From positions 191,052 through 255,051 of the forward strand of contig NZ_CP040764.1 in NCBI RefSeq assembly GCF_004683865.2: 64,000 nt of DNA. Reading direction: 5' to 3'. The translations under genes were made by a program, and so were the position numbers. Under the pieces are notes generated by a model that saw only the letters and a program-made list of their open reading frames with translations, was not told the origin of the DNA and made no database searches. Origin of the DNA: Paracoccus liaowanqingii (lineage in GTDB: Bacteria > Pseudomonadota > Alphaproteobacteria > Rhodobacterales > Rhodobacteraceae). Below, piece by piece: positions 53,622-64,000 of this stretch; position 1 is the first letter of the stretch; every line of letters begins with the position of its first letter.

Positions 53622-56123
53622 ACGGCGCCGGTCGTCGATCCGGTGGATTCCCCGGAATCCCGCATCGCCATCGTCTATTCCGCGACGACGGCGGCGAACT
53701 TCTACGACCTGACCGCCTACGGCCAGCTGTTCATGTCGGCGCAGAACCAGGCGATGCAGGCGGGCGTGCCCTTCGATTTGCTGACCGAGGCGGACCTTCT
53801 GGACCCCGCGGCGCTGGCCCGCTACGACGCCATCGTCTTTCCCGGCATGTCGCATGTGCAGGCGGGCCAGGCGGGCGCCATCGCGGCCTCGCTGGCCACC
53901 GCCGTGCAGGATTACGGGCTGGGCCTGATCGCCGCCGGCAACTTCCTGACCAACGACCAGACCGGCGCGGCGCTGCCCGGCAATTCCTATGCGCGGATGA
54001 ACGCCCTGCTGGGGGTCACGCTGGAGGGCTTCGGCGCGACGCAGGGCATCCGCCTGCGCGCCACGGATGCCGACAGCCCGGTCCTGAACGGCTATGGCGC
54101 GGGGCAGGTCGTCGGAAACTACGGCAACGTGTCCTATCTGAACTTCACCGACACGACCGGCCAAGGGCAGGTCCTGTTCGAGCAGGTCGTCACCGGGGCC
54201 GTGCATGACGCGGTGATCGCCACGCAGACCGGCGGGCGCAACGTCCATTTCGCGACCGATGCGATCATGGGCAACGCCAACATCCTGGGCCAGGCCATCG
54301 ATTGGGTGCTGCAGGACAACGCCCCGGACGTGTCGCTGCTGCTGACGCGGCACAGCTCGCTGTTCTACGCGCGCAACGACATGGACCAGTCGCAGGAGGT
54401 CTGGGATGTCAGCATCCGCGAGCCCGGCATCTACGACGCCATGCTGCCCATCATCGAGGACTGGTATGCCGACCACGGCTTCGTCGGGTCCTACTATATC
54501 AATGTCGGCGCCAATGCGCCCGACCAGCAGACCGATTGGGCGGTGTCGCGGCCCTATTACGAGCGGATCCTGGCGCTGGAAAGCGAGATCGGGTCGCATT
54601 ACTACACCCATCCGCATGACACGAACCAGCTGTTTCCCGACCGGATCACGCAGGCGCAGCTGGATGCCAACCGCCTCGTGCCCCCGATCCTGTCGCAGCT
54701 GGACGCCGCCGCCTTCAACGCCATCCTGGCCGACACGCTGGCGCGCACCGATCCGCGCAACCCCGCCGCCATCGACCCCACGCAGCTGACCGACGTCGAA
54801 CGCGCGGTTCTGGATTTCTCGTACCGCTTCCAGTTCGAATATTCCAAGCTGGTCATCGAACGCGAGCTGGGGATCACCGTCGCCGGCGCAGCCGTCCCCG
54901 GCGCGCCCGAGCGGCTGGATGCCACGCGCGAGATGATCGGCTTCTTCGACTATCTCAGCGGCGGCTATTCGGGGGTCGGGGCGGGCTATCCCGGCGCCTT
55001 CGGCTATCTGACCCCGGGCGAGGACGACCGGGTCTATCTGGCGCCCAACATGTCCTTCGACTTCTCGCTGATCGGCTGGTACGACATGACCCCCGCCGAG
55101 GCCGAGGCCGCCTGGCTGCAGGAATTCGCCACGCTGACCGCGAACGCCACGACGCCGATCCTGGCCTTCCCCTGGCACGACTACGGGCCCACCAACTGGT
55201 TCGAAGATCCCGACCAGACCTATTCGCGCCAGATGTTCGACACGCTGATCGCGACCGCCGCCGCCAGCGGCACCGAATTCGTGACCGGAGAGGATCTGGC
55301 CCGCCGCATCGACAGCTTTGCCGACAGCACCCTGACCGTCACGCGCACGGGCAACGTGGTCAGCACCACCGTGGGATCCACGGATGCCGGGCATTTCGCG
55401 CTGGATCTGGGCTCCGAGGGGCGCATCGCCTCGGTCGCGAACTGGTACGCCTATGACCAGGATTCGGTCTTCCTGCCCCGCGCGGGCGGCAGCTTCGATG
55501 TCACCCTGGGCGCGCAGATGGCCGACGTGACCCGCATCAGCGCCCTGCCGATGCGCGGCGAATTGCTCAGCGTCTCGGGCGACGGCCGCGACCTGCAGTT
55601 CAGCTTCGTCGGGCGCGGAGAGGTCGAGGTCGACCTGCGCACGCAGGGCGGCGCGCCGATCCGCATCACAGGGGCGGACGGGGCAAGCCTGCCCGAGCCG
55701 GGAACCGTCGCGCTCAGCTTCGACGCGGTGGGGCAGCATGCGGCGGTGGTCGATTTCCTCAACCCCGGCGCGCGGCTGAACGGCGGCACGGGCACCGACA
55801 TCCTGCTGGGCGGCAGCCGGGCGGACCGCTTCGATCCGCGCGGCGGCGACGACGTGATGGCGGGCGGCGGCGGGGCGGATCTGTTCATCTTCCGCCGCAA
55901 CAACGCCTTCGACACGATCCTGGACTTCACCACCGGCAGCGACCGGGTGCAGCTGTGGAACTTCGGCCTGGCCAATGCCACGGCCGCGCTGAACGCCTTC
56001 ACCGCCACCGCCGAGGGGCTGGAGTTCCGCTATGGCGCCCGCGACCGCCTGCTGCTGGCCGGTCTGGACGAGGGCGACCTGACCGCCGCCGACATCGTCA
56101 TCCAGTCCACGATCCTGGGCTGA
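52203..56123 (+). CDS. Giant RTX-type protein with three repeated modules and a polysaccharide deacetylase-like domain
   Basis: 1306 residues, no signal peptide. Residues 1-157, 162-315 and 320-473 are three copies of a carbohydrate-binding/DOMON-like module, each with IWLDTD, WGWA.GGEY.I.I.ADG.ARLY and the ending RV.ADVNDAVF. A Rossmann/GATase-like region follows (about 485-705, SRIAIVYSATTAANFYDL). The deacetylase-like domain (about 710-1035) has NDMDQS (725-730) and GSHYYTHPH (His799, His803), placed like the Asp and HxxxH metal site of CE4/CE18 enzymes, and FPWHDY (989-994). The end (1191-1306) has RTX-like GGTGTDILLGGSRADRF and GGDDVMAGGGGADLF, a type I secretion signal layout. It probably deacetylates an extracellular polysaccharide. 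A similarity to fungal Agd3 is my inference. Confidence 0.7.
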   Translation: MPTIDGSIQDWSPAARLDRPQTGTAGYGLWGIADPQYLYIAMTAEDVAIGANSTVWLDTDLNRSTGHLIWGWAGGAEYHVEIAADGSARLYSGGPQQVLVADLEAARSADGRVVEFRIDRALIGTPAGPVRVYADVNDTAYLPASYATGNLQIAAPVPVEAGGKVLDGNLAEWAGATRLDTPATGAAGYALHGDLQGGVYTFAIATDGLEIGAGTTIWLDTDRDGTTGHRLWGWAVGGEYNINIGADGRARLYTGAAGETFVADLDFALNAAGTAIEIAVDQALLGNPASLRVFADVNDAVFIPNSYATAEFIVGTPPPVTVGAITLDGALADWGSEGLLVTQAGHQLRGQMQGDQFVFAIGTDGPAIGAGTTIWLDTDLDRATGHQIWGWAGGAEYNINIGADGQARLYSGAAGQTFVADLQFGLNAARTGFEVALDPALLTGDPAQIRVLADVNDAVFLPGDYGSANLVVGTAPVVDPVDSPESRIAIVYSATTAANFYDLTAYGQLFMSAQNQAMQAGVPFDLLTEADLLDPAALARYDAIVFPGMSHVQAGQAGAIAASLATAVQDYGLGLIAAGNFLTNDQTGAALPGNSYARMNALLGVTLEGFGATQGIRLRATDADSPVLNGYGAGQVVGNYGNVSYLNFTDTTGQGQVLFEQVVTGAVHDAVIATQTGGRNVHFATDAIMGNANILGQAIDWVLQDNAPDVSLLLTRHSSLFYARNDMDQSQEVWDVSIREPGIYDAMLPIIEDWYADHGFVGSYYINVGANAPDQQTDWAVSRPYYERILALESEIGSHYYTHPHDTNQLFPDRITQAQLDANRLVPPILSQLDAAAFNAILADTLARTDPRNPAAIDPTQLTDVERAVLDFSYRFQFEYSKLVIERELGITVAGAAVPGAPERLDATREMIGFFDYLSGGYSGVGAGYPGAFGYLTPGEDDRVYLAPNMSFDFSLIGWYDMTPAEAEAAWLQEFATLTANATTPILAFPWHDYGPTNWFEDPDQTYSRQMFDTLIATAAASGTEFVTGEDLARRIDSFADSTLTVTRTGNVVSTTVGSTDAGHFALDLGSEGRIASVANWYAYDQDSVFLPRAGGSFDVTLGAQMADVTRISALPMRGELLSVSGDGRDLQFSFVGRGEVEVDLRTQGGAPIRITGADGASLPEPGTVALSFDAVGQHAAVVDFLNPGARLNGGTGTDILLGGSRADRFDPRGGDDVMAGGGGADLFIFRRNNAFDTILDFTTGSDRVQLWNFGLANATAALNAFTATAEGLEFRYGARDRLLLAGLDEGDLTAADIVIQSTILG

Positions 56124-56186
56124 CCGGATCCCGCCCCGGGCCGCCCCCCCATTCCCCCCTTCCCCAGGTTTCCAGGAGACCGCCCC

Positions 56187-58005
<1,819 letters not shown>

Positions 58006-58009
<4 letters not shown>

Positions 58010-60270
58010 TGCGTCATCACATGCCTACCCGCGCCTCCGGCCGGACCATCCTCGCCACCGGCGGCGCGGGCTATATCGGCTCGCATGTCGTGGTCGAGCT
58101 GCTGGCCGCCGGCCACCGCGTCGTCATCCTGGACAATTTCGAGAACTCGGACCGCCACGCGGTCGCCGGCCTGCCCCGCATCGCGCAGGGCCCGGTCACC
58201 CTGATCGAGGGCGACGTGCGCGATCCCGACGTGGTCGAGGGCATCCTGCGCCGCTACGGCATCGATGCGGTCATCCATCTGGCGGGCAAGAAGGCGGTGG
58301 GCCAGTCGGTCGACGACCCGATGCTGTATTTCCACGACAACCTGCTGGGCGCGATCTCGCTGCTGCGGGCGATGGAACGCGCGGGCGTGGACCGGCTGGT
58401 CTTCTCCTCCTCGGCCACGGTCTACGGCATGCCCAAGGTGCTGCCGATCTCCGAGACCGCGCCCACAGGGATCACCAACCCCTATGGCCGCACCAAGCTG
58501 ATGATCGAGGAGATGATCGACGACCTCACCGCCGCCCGGCCCGGCTTCCGCGCGATCTCGCTGCGCTACTTCAACCCGGTGGGCGCTCATTCCAGCGGGC
58601 TGATCGGAGAGAACCCGCGAGACGTGCCGAACAACCTCTTTCCCTATGTGGCGCAGACCGCCGCGGGGCAGCGGCCCGAGGTGCAGGTCTTTGGCGGCGA
58701 CTATGCCACGCCCGACGGGACCGGGGTGCGCGACTACATCCATGTCGTCGATCTGGCGCGCGGCCATGTCGCGGCCATCGGGCATCTGACGGCGGCCCCC
58801 TTCCCCGACCGGCATCTGCGCATCAACCTGGGCACCGGCACGGGCTACAGCGTGCTGCAGATCATCGCGGCCTTCTCGGCCGCCTGCGGCTTCGCGATCC
58901 CCTACCGGGTGGTCGCGCGCCGTCCGGGCGATGCGGCGGTGTCGCTGGCCGATCCGACGCTGGCGGGGAAACTGCTGGGCTGGCGGGCCACCCGCGATCT
59001 GGCGCAGATGTGCGCGGACCACTGGGCCTTCCAGCAGCGCGCCGCGCAGGACAGCCGCCCCGTCATGGTGCCGGCCCATGCGATCCGCGTGCCCTTCGGC
59101 CCCGCCCCCTCCTCAATCTGGGCGCCTGAAGGCCCGGTCTTCGCAACGACCCCGCGCCGGGACACGGCGCCTGACCGGACGGACCCCCCCTTGACGTTCA
59201 CCTTTCCCTGTCGTCCCGCCGCCCTGTGGGGCCTGATCGCCGCCCTCGTCCCTGCAGGCATCGCCCCCGCGCAGGAGGTTTCCCTGACACCGCCCCCCGA
59301 TCTGGAATGCGCGCTGTCGGGACCCCGGTCGCGGGCGGCCCGGCTGGCCCCGGCCCTGCGGCAGGGCTTCGGCGTGCAGTACTGGGGCGAGGGATATGAC
59401 GCCGCGACGCTGGCCGGCCAGCCGCACGGCCTGCTGATCCTGGAGGTGACGACGATCGGTGCGCCCTTCAGCGACACGGGCCGCGAGGTGCTGTTTTCGG
59501 CCCCCCAGATCGCCGCGATCCGCCGCGACGGCACGCGCCCCGCGCTCGGCTATCTCAATGTCAGCGAGATCGAGACCTATCGCGACTACTGGATCGACCG
59601 GATCGGCGCGACCCCGCCCGATCCGCTGCCCGACTGGTACGGCCCCACCGCCGAGGCGGGCGACCATCTGGCGGCCTTCTGGACCGAGGGCTGGCGGCAG
59701 ATCCTGCTGGAGCGCGTGGACCGGCTGATGCAGACCGGGGTGGACGGGCTCTTTCTGGACGACGTGCTGCATTACTACACCCATGCGCTGGACGATTCGC
59801 TGCGCTGGCCCGAGGGATCTCCTGAGGGTGCCCCCGAGGGCGCGCCCGCGCTGGCCCGGCAGATGATGGACCTGGTGGGCCAGGTCGCGGACCGGGCGCG
59901 GTCGTGGAACTGCGACGCGCTGATCGTCGTGAACAACGGCGTCTTCATCGGCCGCGACGCGGCGGGGGCCATCCCCGGCCCCGAGGGGCGAACGGGTTTC
60001 GGCGCCTATCTGCAGGCCATCGACGCGGTGATGGTCGAGAATCTCTCGGCGCCCACCACGCATGCCCATACGCGGGAGGCGCTGCAGCAGGACTACCGCG
60101 CCCATGGCGTCGCGGTCCTGTCGCTGGATGTCGAAAGCCAGTTTCCCGACCAGCCCCCCGCGGAGCTGCGCCGCGCGGTCACCGACGCGGCGCGGCGGGC
60201 GGGCAGCTATCCCTATGTCGCGGCGGATGGGGCCTTCAACCGGCTGTCGCCGCCGATCCCGCTGCCGTGA
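58006..60270 (+). CDS. galE: UDP-glucose/UDP-GlcNAc 4-epimerase (GalE), open frame continuous with a GH114 domain
   Basis: As sequenced, one 754-residue frame. Residues 1-345 are a complete GalE: ILATGGAGYIGSHVVVELLAAGHRVVILDNFENS, VFSSSATVYGMPKVLPISETAP, NPYGRTKLMIEEMI (the Tyr-x-x-x-Lys pair) and GTGVRDYIHVVDLARGH. It then runs through a Pro-rich stretch, a signal-like hydrophobic segment (AALWGLIAALVPAGIAPA, about 405-425) and a GH114 domain. Either these are two genes, the second starting at the TTG 59191, or a real fusion with a membrane anchor. GalE would turn UDP-GlcNAc into UDP-GalNAc, the donor for a galactosamine polymer. ATG overlaps the glmS stop. Confidence 0.8.
59191..60270 (+). 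CDS. GH114 endo-alpha-1,4-polygalactosaminidase-like protein (second half of the galE frame)
   Basis: If started at TTG 59191 it is 359 residues with its own signal peptide (FPCRPAALWGLIAALVPAGIAPAQ). The ribosome-binding site (GGACGGAC) is only fair. The GH114 barrel reads GFGVQYWGEGYDAATLAGQPHGLLILEVT, ALGYLNVSEIETYRDYW, MQTGVDGLFLDDVLHYY (the catalytic Asp pair) and DAVMVENLS. GH114 enzymes cut alpha-1,4-galactosaminan, as the Aspergillus Ega3 does. Its end overlaps the convergent TPR gene by 35 bases. It may trim the polymer during export, the role PelA's hydrolase domain has in Pel systems. Confidence 0.72.
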   Translation: MTFTFPCRPAALWGLIAALVPAGIAPAQEVSLTPPPDLECALSGPRSRAARLAPALRQGFGVQYWGEGYDAATLAGQPHGLLILEVTTIGAPFSDTGREVLFSAPQIAAIRRDGTRPALGYLNVSEIETYRDYWIDRIGATPPDPLPDWYGPTAEAGDHLAAFWTEGWRQILLERVDRLMQTGVDGLFLDDVLHYYTHALDDSLRWPEGSPEGAPEGAPALARQMMDLVGQVADRARSWNCDALIVVNNGVFIGRDAAGAIPGPEGRTGFGAYLQAIDAVMVENLSAPTTHAHTREALQQDYRAHGVAVLSLDVESQFPDQPPAELRRAVTDAARRAGSYPYVAADGAFNRLSPPIPLP

Positions 60271-61591
60271 CATCGGCCGGGCGCGGCGGCATCACGCTGT
60301 CGCGCAGGCGCTGGCGCAGGTCGGGATTGTCCACCGCCCCCGCCAGCAGCGCGCGGTGATAGGGGCTGCCGCGCAGGGACTCGACCAGCGCCATCCAGAT
60401 CGTCTGGTCCCAGCCTCCCAGGGGCTGGCCCGCCGCCGCCAGCAGATGGGCATAGGTCGCCGCCCGGTCGCCGCGCCAGGCCGACCAGCCCGCGCCGACC
60501 AGCGGGACCTCGGCCAGGACCTGATCGTCCAGCAGGCCGCGATAGGGCACCAGCGCCGCCGCCCCGCGATAGCGCATCACCTGCACCAGCGCCTGTCCCC
60601 GCGCGCCCGGGCTGGCCAGATGCCCCGCCCGGGCCAGCGCCTGCTGCACCCCCCGCATGTCGCCGGTCTGTTCGGCCAGCGCCGACAGGGTCGCCCATTC
60701 CGCCTCGGACAGGGTCGCGCGTCCGGCCAGCCATTCGTCCTGCAGAAGGCGCGCGGGCCCGCCATGGCCGCTGCGGGCAAAGACCGGCAGCACCACATGG
60801 CCGTCACCGGGCGCCACGCGGAACCCCGCCCGCGCCACCAGGATCGCCGCGTCGATGGCACCGCGCCCGATCAGCGCGCGGACCGAGGCCTCCAGCGTCT
60901 CGGCGGGCTCGGCCTGACCGGCCCAGCTGGTGGCGAAGGCCACGGCCTCGGCGGGCCGCCCCTCCTCGACCAGATGTTCCAGCAGCCGCTGCCGAAAGGC
61001 CGTCCGCCCCGCCCCGTCGCCGTCGGCCAGCACGACCAGCAGCGCGCGATACTGGGCGACCTGCCCGGCGGCGATCAGCAGATGCCCCAGCCTGCCGACC
61101 TCGGGCGCGCTCAGATCTGCGGGACCCGCGGCGGTCAGCAGCGCGCGTTCCGCCCCCGCCAGCCGCAGCGCGCGATACCAGCCGCCAAGCCGCAGCCGAC
61201 GCTCGGGTGTGGGGGACAACTCATGGGCGCGGCGCAGGAAGACCGCCGCCCGGCCCGGATGGCCCGAGGCGGCCTCGATCTCGGCCAGCGTCTCCAGCAC
61301 CTCGTCCGAGGGTCCGGCCTGTTCCAGCAGCTGCAGGAACAGCCGCCGCGCGCCGTCCAGATCGCCGTCGCCCAGGGACAGGCGGGCATGCAGCAGCAGC
61401 AGGTTGTCGTGGAAGGGGATCCGCCCCTCGGCCGCGCGCAGGCGCTGCAGGGCCTCCTCGGGTTCCAGGCGCGACAGCTCGGCCTCGAAGGCGACGCCGG
61501 GATCGGGGCGCAGCGCGACGATCCCGCCGATGGCCAGGGTGCCCAGCACCGCCGTGACCATGACGCCGTCGCGGATCGTGGCAAATCCCAT
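60236..61591 (-). CDS. Membrane-anchored TPR protein, PelE/PelB-like
   Basis: 451 residues. One N-terminal membrane helix (GVMVTAVLGTLAIGGIVAL) is followed by a long run of helical repeats (LLLLHARLSLGDGDLDGARRLFLQLLEQAGPSDEVLETLAEIEAASGHPGRAAVFLRRAHELSP and more), the tetratricopeptide type. In Pel systems TPR proteins (PelE at the inner membrane, PelB in the periplasm) hold the machinery together. One base separates its ATG from the stop of the PelA-like gene, so the two are coupled. The name is by context and architecture, not by a decisive motif. Confidence 0.6.
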   Translation of the reverse strand: MGFATIRDGVMVTAVLGTLAIGGIVALRPDPGVAFEAELSRLEPEEALQRLRAAEGRIPFHDNLLLLHARLSLGDGDLDGARRLFLQLLEQAGPSDEVLETLAEIEAASGHPGRAAVFLRRAHELSPTPERRLRLGGWYRALRLAGAERALLTAAGPADLSAPEVGRLGHLLIAAGQVAQYRALLVVLADGDGAGRTAFRQRLLEHLVEEGRPAEAVAFATSWAGQAEPAETLEASVRALIGRGAIDAAILVARAGFRVAPGDGHVVLPVFARSGHGGPARLLQDEWLAGRATLSEAEWATLSALAEQTGDMRGVQQALARAGHLASPGARGQALVQVMRYRGAAALVPYRGLLDDQVLAEVPLVGAGWSAWRGDRAATYAHLLAAAGQPLGGWDQTIWMALVESLRGSPYHRALLAGAVDNPDLRQRLRDSVMPPRPADVTAAGSAATAG

Positions 61592-61592
61592 C

Positions 61593-63839
<2,247 letters not shown>

Positions 63840-63954
63840 CTGTCTATCGAAAGGCGATCACCCTGCGGCGGGGTCAATAGCCTTCTGGATTTCATAGGAA
63901 AAGCCCGCAGTTAGTCATATTTGAATCACGGATCTTTCGATATTTCCCGGCAAA

Positions 63955-63985
63955 GGGATAATCTCCCTTTGGAGAGAATTATCCC
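63955..63985. repeat. Strong inverted repeat upstream of the PelA-like gene
   Basis: GGGATAATCTCC and GGAGAGAATTATCCC pair around a CTTT centre (8 plus 5 bp with one bulge); GGGATAATCC follows again at 63988. It lies about 115 bases before the start of the minus-strand operon in an AT-richer spacer, so it may be a regulator binding site or a hairpin in the leader. The window ends soon after. Confidence 0.5.
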
Positions 63986-64000
63986 TTGGGATAATCCGGC

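Overview
The window reads as a chromosomal piece of a GC-rich alphaproteobacterium of the Rhodobacteraceae type, most like Paracoccus. This rests on the strong GC bias, the minCDE operon, an ECF/RskA pair beside a DUF4394 gene, a SigF/NrsF-type pair with a bufferin operon, and the style of the sugar and amino-acid ABC operons. The genus is an inference; no rRNA or tRNA gene was seen that could settle it.

Layout. 1-13 kb is housekeeping-like: a partial metallo-beta-lactamase-like gene with a flavin disulfide reductase, an ECF sigma/anti-sigma pair divergent from DUF4394, a PQQ-type sugar dehydrogenase with a DUF2231 membrane protein, the divergent tesA / ybbA-ybbP set, and minC-minD-minE. 14.3-20.6 kb is a sugar-acid/keto-acid type operon (FAH-family enzyme, a collapsed PfkB kinase, a 2-hydroxyacid dehydrogenase, a polar amino-acid-type ABC transporter) with its own LacI regulator and a visible promoter/operator. 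20.6-29.8 kb is a mobile-DNA graveyard: a frameshifted IS5-type element, a DUF927 gene broken by an in-frame stop, an IS630 remnant, an IS3 remnant and an intact-looking IS21 (istA/istB) stacked one inside another, then one more transposase remnant. AT-rich, gene-poor stretches flank it.

29.8-36 kb holds an HWE-type histidine kinase and a bufferin operon: DUF2282 precursor, DUF692 (MNIO) enzyme, DUF2063 partner, DoxX, CcdA-like protein, thioredoxin, ECF sigma and NrsF-type anti-sigma. It is preceded by a good match to the SigF promoter. 36-40 kb has a prolyl oligopeptidase and a glycosyltransferase. 39.9-52 kb is a large sugar regulon: a predicted periplasmic 3-keto-glycoside pathway (GMC dehydrogenase, its small subunit, DUF1080 hydrolase/lyase, two exported sugar isomerases), a ribose-type ABC importer, a Gfo/Idh/MocA dehydrogenase, a cytoplasmic isomerase and a LacI regulator. 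Paired near-identical operator sequences at 39856-39890 and 50914-50959 tie the two ends together.

52.2-64 kb is the most novel part: a polysaccharide locus combining a 1306-residue RTX-type protein (three repeated N-terminal modules plus a deacetylase-like domain), GlmS, GalE, a GH114 endo-galactosaminidase, a TPR protein and a PelA-like protein. The set matches the logic of Pel in Pseudomonas and of galactosaminogalactan in Aspergillus, and points to a secreted, partly deacetylated galactosamine polymer.

Two genes (doxX, glmS) are each broken by exactly one missing base in a homopolymer run, which may be sequencing error rather than biology.
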